DNA of 64,000 bases from Chrysemys picta bellii (GCF_011386835.1 NC_088795.1:18236941-18300940), one strand, 5' to 3'; numbered from the stretch's first letter, positions 19,321 to 31,745 are shown. The notes: a model not told the origin generated them from the letters alone. Made by a program: numbers and translations.

Positions 19321-21005
19321 TCTCCCTTAGCTCAAAACTCCCCTACAGATGCGTAGCCCTTATGCCAAAGGAGACCTTCATTCAGCTGTCAGCAGTAGTG
19401 AGGATTTTATCCCCTTGACCAGCCCATAGGTGGCCAGGCAGGCACTCACTCCATCCAGCAGAGGGACCTCAGTAAACCCACATATAAGGCAGATCCTCAA
19501 ACACTCAATCTAGTCTTTTCTTTTAGCATCGTCTCAGTGGAGGAGATGGGAGGAATAAAGATAAAGGAAGCTGTATGTTAGGTTCTCTTTCCTAGTGCAA
19601 ATCTTTGCTTTCTCCTTCTCATCAGGGACAGCTACAGAACAGACAAGAGAAGCCATCCCATCTCAGAGAGCATAGCTGTGCCTCCTCTTATTTTCTCATT
19701 GCTTGGCTCTTACAACTCGTTTGGTTTTCAAATCTCCTCTCCTTATGCTGTGTGCAGCATTCCCAGAAAGACGCAGCCGGGGGTGGTTTTCTAAACCTTC
19801 CCACAATAGAAAAGGTAGGCATCTACATAGCAGCAAAAGGGAGGAAGGGAGAAAAAACAAACCTGTTTTCCACATGGATTTTAATAGAGATCAGCCATTT
19901 CGCTCATCATATATTTCGCTTAAAAAAGGGCAGAAAAAAGAAAAAGTTATCAAAGAAAGTAATGGATGTCATTGAAAAAAAAGTGGCCCCGTTCTATTTC
20001 TACAGCAACTGAAATACCAGGAATTCTGCTAGCAGTGCTGTCTAAAGAACGATCACATTGTTACAGAACAAAAGACTGGGAGATTTATGAACAATTAGAG
20101 CAGATTCTTTTCCCTTTTGAACTTTCGACGGCTCTGCAAAGCCTGACTCTGAAACTCGTTTGATTCCAAGAAGCTGATGGAACCACAGCTGAAATATCCC
20201 AGGCTGTCTTCGTCATTTTCACTTGGGGAGAATGGGGAGCGTTTACTCCCGTGGCTAAGCAGTAGGCAGGTAACGCACGCTCTGGCTGTTTCATGATCTA
20301 CTTCTGCAGCAGGCAAGATCTATATCCAACAGCGCTAGTGTTGGCTTTTGATTTAGATTTAGATTTGATATCCCCTCCCGTCTCAAAACACAACCACCTC
20401 TGGAAAGAGCAGGGCCAGCCATTAAAATGCCCATTGAGAGACTTTGGAAATGTTGCAGAGGGAAGAATAATCGGACAAAACTCTCTGGGAATTATTGAAA
20501 GGAAGCGGTAGGGGGGGGGAGATTGCAATCAATGGTAATCAAGGCCACAGATAGCTGACTCAGCACAGAAACCACAAACGGGTGTCCAAGGTAACAGACA
20601 TAATGAGGCTTCTATGATTTGTGAGGGATACAAAATCTGTCTTTGAAAGACACAAGCATGGAGAACACCTTCCTCTAGAAAACTTTATATGCCTCAGTGA
20701 TGCTGTCCTAGCAGGGCTGAGTCTCAGATATAGGCCCCCTCTTGTGAACACTGGAGGGGCTGGGGGTGTTTCTTTTAGAAGACACAGGACTAACAAGGCC
20801 TCTTCGTTGTGTATCCTTTGAACCATGCTCTGCCGATGGAGCTGGCAGTCCTAGTGGGCCGGTTTTGGAATAATGGATCTGAAGTAGAGATGTGTTACAC
20901 TGACAAAAAAACCCAGGTCAGGTTCAGTACAGCCGAACCCTCCTCTGCCCCGGCCTTCTCTTCCCTATATTGAAATGGGTGGTTGGGGATGGGGAGGCCT
21001 CTACT
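19321..21005. other. SCD5 intron 1: no gene seen
   Basis: This contains A-rich and purine-rich stretches (19840-19985) and several open frames of 60-135 codons with no recognisable protein. No splice-bounded exon fits SCD5. Confidence 0.35.
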
Positions 21006-21240
21006 GAGTGTCTACACTGCAGGTAGACGCTAGCTGACTCGGGTTCACGGCTGTTTAATTGTGCTGTAGATGTTCAGACTCGGGCTGGAGCTCGGGCTCT
21101 AGGACCTGCAAGGGGGAGTGTCCCAGAGCTCAGGCTGCAGCCCAACCCAAAACATCTACACCACATTTAAATTACAGCCCCTTCGCCCGAGCCCGCTGGC
21201 ACGGGCCAGCCGCGGGCGTCTAATTGTAATGTAGACATTC
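21006..21240. mobile_element. MITE with GTCTACACT-type inverted ends and internal inverted copies
   Basis: The left end GAGTGTCTACACTGCA and the reverse complement of the right end GAATGTCTACATTACA are similar. Internal strings (GACTCGGGCTGGAGCTCGGGC against GAGCTCAGGCTGCAGCCCAACCC) form further inverted similarity. It has no coding capacity and belongs to the same superfamily as 3391-3697 by its termini. Confidence 0.65.
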
Positions 21241-23544
21241 CATGAGAGACTTCAGATAGTGTGGGAGTGGGTGTGGCTTGCTCATCTTGCTGCCTGCAGG
21301 ATATGACCTTCGCTGGGATCCGAGTGGTTAGAGACAGAAAAGGGCTATCAGAGCAAATGCTCACCCCTCCCCCACCTGCATATGAGGGGAGTGCAAGCAC
21401 CTCCTCCCCAGAAGGAGGTGCCAGACATTGAACATATTTAAACATTTTATTAAAGCTAATGTTTAAAATCAAATTTGCACAGGTTAAGAGGGAAGGGGTC
21501 AGGCTTGAGTTATGAGAGATTACAAGCATCGGTTACAAGGTTCACAAGCTACATACCTAGTACATAACCCGCATAGACCCAGATTGGGGTGCAGGATTTT
21601 TAAAGAGTCAGTGAATAAGTGATCTCGGGCATGCCACCCATTGACTTGAGCTTTCATCCCCTTTTATTGTCCTGCCGGCCTGAATGCTCTCACCCGGCTG
21701 AGATCTCTCTACAACTGCTCTTAAAAGCAAACGTGGAATTCAGGAAGGAGACAGAGCAACTTCTGATGAACATGGTCTAGATCTAGAGCCTGTATCACCC
21801 CCTCCACCTCCCTCCTGCCTGTACCATCCCGTGCCACTCCTGCTCACACACTTGTGGCTTTCAAGTAGCACAATCATTTCTTTTAAGGCAGAAGAGTAAG
21901 AGGCTAGAGCTAGCAAGTGGGAGCCCGGAGACCTGTGTTCCACTCCCTACTCTACCACTCACTCACAGTGTGACAACCTCCCCGTGCCTCAGTTTCCCCT
22001 TCTGTAGCTCTGGGCTAACAGCGTGCTTAGAGAGGCTCTGATGAGCGGTCGGATGGAAGTGCAAAGAGCCCTTATAATTGTCATTAAGGAACACAGCGAG
22101 TACCAGTATAGTAGTGAATATATGTGAGGGAGGGGGGTTGGAGTGGGGGAAGGGAGGCGGTTGGGAACCTGAGGGCCTTGGAATTAAGCACCATTCCCTG
22201 CATACCATGTGTTATGGAAACCAGTGTGTCAACACACAGCTCCTCCAAACCAAACAGGGAGTGGAAGGGCTCTTGAATAACTCTCCACATTCCCAGCATG
22301 CACTAACTCTATACATCTTTACTTATGGGCCTGGGCCTGGGTGGCGTCAAACCCCTTCAACTCCCATCAGATTCAGGGGCACTTGTTGTAAGCATCAGAA
22401 GCAAGTCTTGTGTGTGTTTCAGGGGGCTGGACGCTTGGCCGCAGCACAAGGCATTTTGGGATTGTGCTTTGGCCCCTAATGGGCTTTCTAAAAAAAAAAA
22501 ACAGACATCCCCCCCACAGAGGGGTTGACCTGCACCCACTCTCTTAGCAGAGGCTGCGTCCTTTGTCTCAGCTAAACCCGGGGGAAAGGGGCCAACAGAA
22601 GTTGCTATGCTGACGTACCCATGGGCTGCAGCCCTAAGTCATGGCTGCCCCCCAAAGCCCCTGGTGCATGCCACACTGCCCCAGCCGGAGCTGGGGAGAA
22701 GGAGCAGGGAGCCCTGTTCAGCATATCTCCAGCAGGTTTGCTTTATGCCAGGGGCACACATGACAGACACACCGGGGGATTCTTCAATAGCAACTCTAGG
22801 GATATGTAAGCAGGCAAATAGCATCTACGCGTACAGGCATTAAAAGGGGGAAGAGGCTGGGGAAGTGGAGCCCGTAAGGAGAAAAAGTAATGACAGCCTG
22901 GACTGTATCTGAAGCAAGGAATTAGAGTGGGAAGCATTTTAGGCTGCTGGGGTCTGATCCTGCTAGGTACTGAGCGCCCTCAACTCCCATTGACTTCAGC
23001 CCCTCACAAGATCAGGCCCTTAGGTGAGATTTCATCTCCCCCTCTCCCCCACTCCCCCGTTGTTTCATTGAGAATGCTGTGAGCTATTGGTTCAGTAATG
23101 AGTCAAAATTACCAGGAGCTGGGAGACAGGGGCAGGGACCAGACAAGACCATCTCCTGTGAGAAGGTGCTTGAAAACAGCCAATTGATGTCCTCATCGAT
23201 TGAGAGAGATGAAGTTTCTAATCTGACTGTTTCCGTTTTCCCACCCCCCACCCCTCCAGCACGGGAACAATTCTGATCCTGTCGCTCGTGGGGGAAGTAG
23301 TGGGTGGTTTACCATCCTTTCGCCCTAGGGTGCAAATCACGCAGCAGAGGAGCTGAATGGAATGATTCGAGCTGAAAGAGGACTTTGAAATATTAGGCTC
23401 CATTGTGCGACCTCCACCCCCCCCCTTCCAGTTTTAAAGCACAGTCGTGAACACAGGACTAATCCAGCCTTCAGAAACAAGCCCGCCCGCACCCCCCACA
23501 GAAAGGAGAGGTCTCCTACCAGGGGATAACAAAGGGGGACTCAC
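21241..23544 (-). other. SCD5 intron 1, first 2.3 kb
   Basis: A MIR-like fragment in reverse lies near 21895-22020 (GTGCCTCAGTTTCCCC). A short palindromic repeat lies near 22945-23025 (TCTGATCCTGCTAGG to CAAGATCAGGCCC). No other exon is seen. Confidence 0.45.
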
Positions 23545-23773
23545 CCCAGATCAAAGTAAGCAGCTGGGCCTTGGGGATGAGGCAGAGGGAGTAGACAGCG
23601 CCGATGTGAAGCAGTGTCATTAGGACGACATTCCTCCAGACAATCTGCTGGCGATATCTGGCGCTCCCCTCGCTGCTCTCGGCTTTTGATGCTAACGGGC
23701 TTTCTTCTCTCCCATCACAGAAGGGGCTCCTTGTCTCTCCATCCACTGCACAGCCGGCTCCCGGGCCCGACAT
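23545..23773 (-). CDS. SCD5: SCD5 exon 1 (stearoyl-CoA desaturase 5, N-terminal 76 residues)
   Basis: Translation from the ATG at 23773 gives MSGPGAGCAVDGETRSPFCD... and then ...RQQIVWRNVVLMTLLHIGAVY and SLCLIPKAQLLTLIW. This matches the SCD5 N-terminus: a short variable cytosolic tail, then IVWRNVVLM and the first membrane segment (about residues 47-66). The exon ends in phase 1 (TGG G/GTGAGT), exactly where vertebrate SCD5 exon 1 ends. The enzyme is an ER-membrane delta-9 desaturase that makes oleoyl- and palmitoleoyl-CoA using cytochrome b5. The histidine boxes lie in later exons, which must lie left of this window because intron 1 fills 1-23544. The frame continues upstream to another ATG (23830), but homology favours 23773. 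SEC31A lies upstream in the same orientation, as in other amniotes. Confidence 0.9.
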
Positions 23774-24290
23774 AGCTAAGAAAGCGAGGTCTGCGTGTGC
23801 GTATGCGCCCGAGCTTGTGCGGTACCCCACAGACCAGGGTCTGAGAGCAGCTACCAGCCAGCCAGCGAAGGGGAGTAGTTGCTTGCTTGGAGGGTTGATG
23901 ATTTATTATAACAGATGATGAGTGTTCTTCTTGTTAGGTTTGGGGATTTCCCCCCCCCTTCTTTCCCCTCCAGACCAGTTTTAAATGAACCCTACGAATG
24001 CAAGTCCTGGCGCACAGCATCTGTTGCTAGCATCTCATCCATGATGCTCCTGCTGTGCCAGGGCTGAACTCCGCACAGCAACAGAGGGAAGAAAAAAAAG
24101 GGGGGGGAGGGGGAAAGAAAAAAGGAGAGTGAAAGACAGACCTGCATAGCTACAGCCAATCAGCACTACACGTGGGGCTCTTCAAGAGAGCGGCTCTGGC
24201 CGCTGTTGCCACATATTGGCTAGACTGAATAGTCCCCCGCACACGCAAACGGAATGCAAACACTGAGAGGGCGGGATTGAAGCAGAAGCG
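23774..24290 (-). promoter_or_regulatory. SCD5: Probable SCD5 5' UTR and promoter
   Basis: Upstream of the start codon on the minus strand lies TATAATAAATC (plus 23901-23912), about 130 bases from the ATG and a possible TATA box. A forward CCAAT (plus ATTGG near 24214) and an inverted one (plus CCAAT near 24156) follow. An A/G-rich tract with runs of G lies at 24091-24127. The region is moderately CpG-bearing. No transcription start can be fixed from sequence alone. Confidence 0.4.
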
Positions 24291-24551
24291 GTGGCCAGAT
24301 GCAACTAGTCCTCCCCAAAGGCAGCCAAGCTTTTGTGAGGTTGCTGAGCCCTCTTAATAGGCCCTCACTTGATGGGGGAAAACCCCTCCAGGCACCGAAT
24401 CAGCCTGCACTCCTTCAGCACAACGGTGCCTGCTTAATATCAATTGCTGTCAAAGGACATATAATTGAACATCAATTGAAAATCCCTGCTCTAAACAGGA
24501 TTGAGGGCCCAATCCGGCTCCCACTGGAAAATCAGGCCCCTTAATGATTAC

Positions 24552-24728
24552 TCATAGAGTCCCAGAGTTAGAAGGGACCTCAGGAGGTCATCTAGTCCAA
24601 CCCCCTGCTCAAAGCAGGACCAATCCCCAGACAGATTTTTGCCCCAGATCCCTAAATGGCCCCCTCAAAGATTGAGCTCACAATTTGGGGTTTAGCAGGG
24701 CAATGCTCAAACCACTGAGCTATCCCTC
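24552..24728 (-). mobile_element. Turtle-type tRNA-derived SINE with CR1-like tail
   Basis: On the minus strand it starts GAGGGATAGCTCAGTGGTTTG, which holds the box A of an RNA polymerase III promoter. GTGAGCTCAATCTTTGAGGG resembles box B. The body follows (GGGATCTGGGGCAAAAAT). It ends in a CR1-like tail (AGGTCCCTTCTAACTCTGG, then TCTATGA). This tRNA-head and CR1-tail architecture is known from cryptodiran turtle SINEs and is the best clue to the organism. No clear target duplication remains. Confidence 0.8.
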
Positions 24729-24928
24729 AGATACCACAGGGAGAGGGCAGTTTTTCAATGCATTGAACTGTTGAGTGATCTATTTGCAGCCTTGCTGCCT
24801 GCAATGAATGTGCAGTAACCAGACTGTTAACAATGTTATGGGCAATCTGCTGATAAATGGGCCTCCCACTTTGACTCTCGTTGTGAGCTCACTGTAAAAA
24901 CAGTGGGAAAGTGGCTATAGGTGCGTAA

Positions 24929-26010
24929 GGTGTCCCGATAAGCTATAACAATGCATGCTGATGGGGAAAGGAGCCACGGCTGGTGTTAAGATCATGCCTG
25001 GTAAACAAGAGACATGTGGGACCAGAAATCAGTGAACCAAAATTGGTGGTGAAAATTAGGTCTAATTGGTGAACCAAATAATGAGGGAATCCACAGCTCC
25101 CCTTTGGGGCCCTCATAAAGAGACTTGGAGGAAAAACTGGCTACCCCGATGCTGGCTGACTGAAAGATGACAGAAGAGGAAGGAGTGAGCTTCACTGTCA
25201 TGGCTACCATCCCCACTGTCTCCTGGGTCCCCAGCCCCTCTTCATCCTAATCTTGAGAGATGTTCTGAGCCAGCTGGGCCAGATGACATCACCATCTCCA
25301 CTACCTCCAACTAAATCCCAAATACTACCTGGGATGTGAGACTGCGTTGTGTCCCCGGTCTACTCCACGTGCCCTTTTCCTTCCTACCTTATTACTTTTC
25401 TTTCTTAGCCCTCTCCTTTTTCCTCCTGTCTAATAAGGGCCTGGCTTAGCAAGCCAAGACTGTATATTTAGCAATGCTGTTGTAAGTGGTGACCAGAGAG
25501 GCAGCTAAATGCAATGCCCTAAACAGCCCACTGCTGGTATGAGTTTGCCAGGTCTCAGAGGTGCTGATCAGACCATGTGCTGGGCCTGTGTTTTCCAGCA
25601 ATAAGAGTCAATATTGGAGACAAAAGCTGCATTTTTTGTCTTTGCTGTTCTCTTTTTCCCCCCCCTTTGGTGTGTGTTTGTCTGGATTTGTCTTCTAGGA
25701 AATGGACTCCAGCCTATCGCCACTAACGTCTTCTCTTTTCCCCAAAAGGACAGTTCGTACCCTCTCCAATACCCTCTCAGAGGGGTTTCCTGCTAAAAAC
25801 TCTCTCCAGCTAAAGGGAAAGAGAACAAAGAATGTTGTTCAAAAGAAAAGCCTTATTTAATAGTGTGCATTTCAAATGCATTCAAACTGGCTTCTGTTTT
25901 CTTCGGGTATCTTTAATAAAAGGTAAAAGGGATTTTTAGTGGTGTCTTGGTGATGATATCAAGCAGGCTGAGGTCTCTGTATACCAAACCCTGAACCTTG
26001 TTTAATGTCA
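24929..26010 (+). mobile_element. Possible LTR-like retroelement fragment
   Basis: The stretch has an LTR-like feel: AATAAAA at about 25916-25921 near its right end and a terminus near GTCACAG (26009), as in the two better LTRs. There is no target duplication, no clear TATA and no ORF with retroviral motifs. This is a low-confidence call. Confidence 0.25.
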
Positions 26011-27365
26011 CAGGGTCATGCTAACACCTTTGATGTTTTGGACCCATATATTCCATCAAAAGTAAAACAACAGCAGCTAGTGATGATTGTTTCCTTTTTT
26101 TCTTTTAGTGGAGGGGGAAGGTTTCTGTGAAAATGTCTCCACTTCGGTTTTATTGTCAGTGGGTGGCAAGTTGAATCCCTTGTTGGGAAATCCCAGCGTA
26201 TGCCATCAAGTGCTGGGCCAAAGAGATGCCCCCATAGGTGGGTTTGACTGCAGCTAAAGGGAGTGAGCCGCAGTTGATGGAAGTAAGTGTCGCTGCATTG
26301 GGGCTGCACGAGTCACACTGGCTGATGCCCATGGCCATCTTGTCTGAGTGGGTCCTGCTCCAAAGCGCAGTGACCTACAGCAGATTTAAGTTGCTGTCCT
26401 ACTCCTTCCCAAAAATCCCCTTTTCTGCAAGGATTGGGCTCTATGCTTCATAATTATTCACTGCTCTGCACAGGGGTGAATTCCACCCTAAAGGCCCAAA
26501 TCCCGCAGTCCTTGCTCAGGGCCATGATGCCCCCTACTTCCATGGATAAGCCAGCAGGAGCAGACCAGAGGGGTAGGGAAACTCAGTGAGGTGGATGTCA
26601 TGGGCAATCCTGTAAATCTTCCCCTTGAAAAGCTTGGGGAGGGTGGGGGGTGTCTCCAAACCTCCTAGATCACATAATTCTGCTGCAGCAAGAGATTAGA
26701 ACCATCCTGCATGCACAGCTGACCCTCCTTGTGGTCCCACTGGCTGGGTCCCCCAGCTCTAAGCTGTCATAACTCCAGCCATCTGGCTTTCACCAAATAA
26801 ATCAGGCAGTTGAGTAGGGGAGGGTGCCATGAAGAGAGATCTCTTCCCTGCTCCTCCCCCAGTCACACCCCTAAGGCCCTACTCAGTCACTCCCAAGGAG
26901 TCAAGGGCGGGAAAGATGGACTGGCTCTACTAGGCTTTTCCAGCTCGAACTGCTAGGAGCCTGGCTCCTCCTGCCTTAGCCCTTCTCTAGTAAGTGTGTG
27001 TCCTGCACCCACTGGTGTTGGTCTCAAACTTCTTTTCCTTGGTTGCCCAGGTAATTATGATTCTTCAAGATGCTTTAGGGGGCCATGCATTGAAAAGGGG
27101 GGCAGCTAATTCAGAGATGTAATCTTTTAAATAGTTGTCTAGAGGGGGGTGTGATTTGCTTCTAGATTTCACATTGTGCAGTAGGGATTTCTGTTTATAG
27201 GTTCCCGTTTAGCTACGTGAATACCACTCTTTAAGCGCATCCCACTGATATCCCCAAATTAAGACTTGAATGAAAGTTGATTTTTTTTTCTCTGTGTCTA
27301 GAGAAAATCCTCTTAAGTGATTGGCTGATTTGAGGATAGGCAACACCCCTATTAGACTGTGCTCC
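26011..27365. other. Intergenic DNA: no gene seen
   Basis: Unique-looking sequence between SCD5 and SEC31A. No feature is supported beyond T- and G-rich simple stretches. Confidence 0.35.
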
Positions 27366-27445
27366 TAGGGCCTTGATTCAACAAGGTACTTGAGTACCTG
27401 CCTAGCTTTAAGTATGCGATTAGTCCAATTGACTTCAGATCAGAA
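27366..27445. repeat. Palindromic AAGCAC-type repeat, one arm
   Basis: GGGCCTTGATTCAACAAGG, TACTTGAGTACCTGCC, TTTAAGTATGCGATTAGTCC and ATTGACTTCAGA correspond to one arm of the palindromic element best seen at 34206-34352. Confidence 0.5.
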
Positions 27446-28925
27446 TCAACTATCTAAGAGAAAATTTCCTCTAGATATGGATAGAAATCAAATCTTAATG
27501 TGGATTATATCTATAAAAGCTGTATCCCTTTCCCCTCACAATGGGGGGGAGGAAAACTAGCAACTACTTTTGTAAGCAACAGCTCCTAACGGTGCTAGAA
27601 AAGTGCCAAATATTATCTTCTCAGTTCTTAGTGTCTGAGCTAGGCTTTCACTAAGTGACCGTAAGCACTTCATTAAGGCTGCTGACTTTCAGATATCTTT
27701 GTTCTGTAAGCCAACTCCCACCACCCAAAAAGTGCTTCCTGAGCATAGGCAGCACCAGACATTCCGGACGGAATCAGCTAATAAAATTTACTCCCCTGAA
27801 AATAACAAAGAAGCCATTGAAGTAAAAGGAGCAATAAAGGGTACATCAGTATTCTCCAGTTTGTCCCCTCCCCAAAAGCATTATTATTTTAGTTTTCACA
27901 TGTGCATGCATCTAATCTTCCATCCATTTTTTTTCCAACTCGGCCTTGGCCTTTGTTTCTCACTGTATCTGCAGCCTCATTTTTGTGTGCCGTGTCACTT
28001 AGTGTTTGAAAGGCAGAATCCTGTGGTGTTCTAGATCCTAGAGTAGGATTTGTTAATACAGAGTTCACCAATGTCCAGAGGATGACCCAGATTCACAGAG
28101 AACTGGGGAGGGGGGGGGGGAGGGAAGGAGGGGGGGGGGGAGTAGTATACTGTTAACTAGTGAATGGCTTCATATGCTGCTGATACAGCACAAGGGAAGA
28201 GAGTCCTGAACAATTTATGGTATTGTGAAGTTATTTAAAAATCAGATGTCAAGATCAAGTAAAATATTTGCCTGCAACTCCTTCCTTAAATTCTTGAATG
28301 GTTCCCTCACTACAAATGACAAATGTTCTCTGCGTGTGTTTGCAACACACGTTGTCTTCAGTTAATTGTTTTGGGGTCACTGGCATTAGTAATTTAATTT
28401 GGACTGATGGGTTATTATATTTTATTCCTTCAGGGGCACAAATATTTAGGATGTTCAAGGTCAGCCTTTAGGCTAAGTTCAAGTGTACATAGTGTCAGTT
28501 TAATAGCAGCTACATGCTTTCTGGCCACATCCTCAGAGGGGGACAGACTCAGTGATTTAATGAGTCTCTTCCACCTCTAAAGTCCTTTGATCTGAGGCTC
28601 CACGCTGGTGCACTTACACAGTAATAGTTGCATGGCCGCAACCTCTAATGTAGATACACTCCACACACAGTGGAGTTCACAGAAGTATAACTTCATCTGG
28701 TAAATTACCGAGTGAACTGTACTAGGAGAAGGTAATTTTGTGCTGATGCAGGGCCTCTTCATCAGGGGTTTGTGCCTGGTGACTGCACTGATGCAGTTAC
28801 ACGGCTACCAATGTCCTTAATGCAGACAGGACCTTCTAAAAATCAACTAGGTAAGCTTTTCAGCCATCAGTAACATATGGAGGCCAGGGGTGTATCTTAA
28901 TGAAAAGATCTACAGCAAAACCATT
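27446..28925. other. Intergenic DNA with two 11-G tracts
   Basis: There are two uninterrupted runs of 11 G at 28110-28120 and 28130-28140, separated by AGGGAAGGA. Otherwise the sequence looks unique. A MITE-like stretch may lie near 28600-28840, but its ends could not be defined. Confidence 0.4.
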
Positions 28926-29045
28926 CATCCAGACCTCAGTTTAGCAAGGTACTTAAGCACATGCCTAACTTTAAGCACATGACTTCAGATGGACGTCAAG
29001 AAGTCCTACTGACGTCCATCTGCTTAAGCAGATTAAAGTATATTT
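28926..29045. mobile_element. Palindromic AAGCAC-type MITE
   Basis: GGTACTTAAGCACATGCC and TTTAAGCACATGACTTC are followed by a tight inverted repeat. There, CAGATGGACGTCA and TGACGTCCATCTG flank a 14-base loop, followed by CTTAAGCAGATTAAAG. The element has no coding capacity. Confidence 0.6.
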
Positions 29046-30444
29046 CTGTAGCGCGACCTACAACACTAACTCTTTAAATGCCTTCTGGAACAAAATCACA
29101 TAATACAAGCAAAGGGGAAATTTTGAAAGATCACCCAGTAATTTTATTCATTTAAAAACTGCAATCCAGCTATACGTTCCTCACCTCCTTGTTTGTTCTG
29201 TATTCTGTTCTTTGATCTGTTTCCCCTTATACCGCAAGCAATTTGGAGCAAGAATTTACACTAGTTTGTTACATTTTAGCCACTATATAAGCGCCACATA
29301 CATCAATTAAACATACGGGAGGACTCTGCTTGTAACAAATGCTGTATTGTGATTTGATGCATTCTTTAACCTTTAGCTGCCTTAAAACTCACTGGGCTGA
29401 GGGGAGACGGATGGACGGGGGGACGACCTTTTGAGGACGACGACCATGAACTCCGAGTTTGCTTTTTTCCCAGTAAAACCTCTTAAATTGGTTAGTGCAG
29501 GAGTGAAATTGAAAGAGAGTGATGTCATGGCTTAGTGGCCCACAAACAGCAAGAGGGATCAGTGCCTGCTTTCAGTTGTGGAGTTCTGTGTTAGCTCGAG
29601 TGGGGGAGGACTTGTGTCTTGGGAGCGCAAAGACCAGGGGGTGAAATACTGGCTTCAGTGAAATCAAGGGGCCCAGGTTTCCAATCCCAGCATTGTGTCT
29701 GATTTGTTGAGGGCCAGATTCCGATACTCTGATTTTGTTGAAGAGTACCGTAGCTCCTTAAGTGATTGAAATCATGGAGTTAGGAGCTCCTCAACACCAA
29801 TAAAGGTGTCGGAATCTTTTCCATGGCTGTTATCTACAGCAATACATTTTTGGGGGAAAATACAAGGGAAAGTTTTATTCTCTTTAAAAAACAAAAAAAA
29901 CCCAAACAAACAAATAACCACCCTAAGTCATAACTGGGTTTACACCAGGGGCACAGATGGCTCCAGGCCACTGGACTATAGGTGCCTCCTTTGTAGCATC
30001 ACATGCAGAGGAAGGGGAGTTCAGGACTCCGCCTCTAACACCAAAGCAATGTTTGAAGAACACCTCTCTGTGGCCAATAGCATGCAAAGGATCGTGACTA
30101 GCCTGGAGGGGAAATTCAAAGACCTGATCATGCAAACATACAAACAGAGACCTACCTTAACAAACACCCCAGAAATATTTTTAAGAGTGAAGAGAATGCA
30201 ACAGATGCAAAAACCAACAACCAAATAGCAACCCATTGAAGTCTGACATCATGATAGGCACGGCAATTAGAAACCGGGGACATGATGATCTACCTGGTGT
30301 GGTGGCTGGAAAAGAGATACCAAATCTGATCGACTGAATGGTGACACTTTTAGTGACTGCATGGAATTGGGACATAGGAGGATTCAATTTTTGCAGAGGA
30401 AAGCTATAGCATTCTTCCTGCAAATGAAGATAAGGAGGGATGCC
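29046..30444. other. Intergenic DNA with one unassigned open frame
   Basis: A 140-codon open frame lies at 29806-30228 (+). Its C-terminal part (after the CRGRGVQDSAS region) reads KAMFEEHLSVANSMQRIV and SLEGKFKDLIMQTYKQRP, which looks more protein-like than its neighbours, but I recognise no family. The remaining sequence shows no gene. Confidence 0.3.
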
Positions 30445-31745
30445 TGTCACATTGCAGTCTATGTGGTTTATAGTTTATATGCTAATGAGTGAATATAATG
30501 TAACTGGAATATGCTTCATGCAAAAGGTCTCTTGAAAGGTATCATTACAAAGCTTATAATCTACCGAGTGTGGTCATCCTATTTGTATAAACGTACCACT
30601 CTTGTATCTGAAACTAGAAATATGAAATATAACCCTGAGGGCCTATTGTAATTATGCAAAGTGGGGGCCATTAATGGTGGTTTGGAATCTTGATGACTCA
30701 CATTAACCAGGACCATTATCTGCAGATGGCTGTATTTTACCTGTAAGTCTTCCTGTATACCTGTGTGCTGGCAAGTGGGCAATAAAGTCTTGCAGTGACA
30801 TTTGATCATGTCACCTGAACTGGAATCCATCTTTAACCTGGTGTCTTTCCATTGAGAAGGAAGGGGTGGGAACCCAGAGAGGGACAAAGGATTCGCGTAG
30901 GGTGACCAGACAGCAAGTGTGAAAAATCAGGATGGGGGTGTGGGGTAATAGGAGCCTATATATGAAAAAGACCCCAAAATCAGGACTATCCCTATAAAAT
31001 CGCGACATCTGGTCACCCTAGATTCCTGCCTTATGCAAAAGATATATAAAGGAGTGGAACAGAACAAAGGGGTTGAGAAGCCATCATGAAGAATCCCCTA
31101 GCTACCACCTGAGCTGGAACAAGAGCTGTACCAGGGGAAAGAATTGTGCCCAGATGTGGAAGGTGTCCAGTCTGAGGAAAAAACTTACTGAAGCATCTCT
31201 GAGGGTGAGATTATCTGCATTCAGTTTGATTAGACATAGATTTGTGTGTTTTATTTTCTTTTGCTTGGCGACTTAGACTTACTTTGTTCTGTCTGTTACT
31301 ACTTCGAACCACTTAAATCCTACTTTCTGTATTTAATAAAATCACTTTTTACTTATTAATTGACCCAGAGTATGTATTAATACCTGGGGGAGCAAACAAC
31401 TGTGCATCTCTCTCTATCAGTGTTTATAGAGGGCGAACAATTTATGAGTTTACCCTGCATAAGCTTTATACAGGGTAAAACGGATTTATTTGGGTTTAGA
31501 CCCCATTGGGAGTTGGGCATCTGAGTGTTAAAGACAGGAACACTTCTGTGAGGTGCTTTCAGGTAAACCTGCAGCTTTGAGGCAAGTAATTCAAACCCTG
31601 GGTCTTCGTTGGAGCAGACGGGAGTGTCTGGCTCAGCAAGACAGCGTCCTGGGGTCCCGAGCTGGCAGGGAAAGCAGGGGTAGAAGTAGTCTTGGCACAT
31701 TGGGTGGCAGCTCCCCAGGAGGTTTCTGTGATCCAACCCGTCACA
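30445..31745 (+). mobile_element. Solo LTR (1,301 bp) with 5-bp target duplication ATGCC
   Basis: The element starts TGTCACATTGCAG and ends CCCGTCACA, giving the TG...CA termini of an LTR. It is flanked by the identical pentamer ATGCC (30440-30444 and 31746-31750). TATATAAAGG at 31043-31052 and AATAAA at 31335-31340 fit an internal promoter and polyadenylation signal. There are no internal retroelement genes, so recombination between two LTRs probably deleted them. A small hAT-like MITE (30898-31020) is inserted inside. Confidence 0.8.
30898..31020 (-). mobile_element. Small hAT-like MITE (TAGGGTGACCAGA family), nested in the LTR
   Basis: It begins TAGGGTGACCAGACAGCAAG and ends CATCTGGTCACCCTA, so the termini are inverted copies. 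The flanks GATTCGCG and GATTCCTG share the first five bases and probably represent a decayed 8-bp duplication. The sequence matches 63284-63419 in the opposite orientation. Confidence 0.75.

Noticed and set aside
23774..23830. Upstream in-frame ATG for SCD5 at 23830
   Set aside because: The 19 added residues have no counterpart in the SCD5 family, whose N-terminus begins at the MSGPG/MPGPA-type start, so 23773 was chosen.
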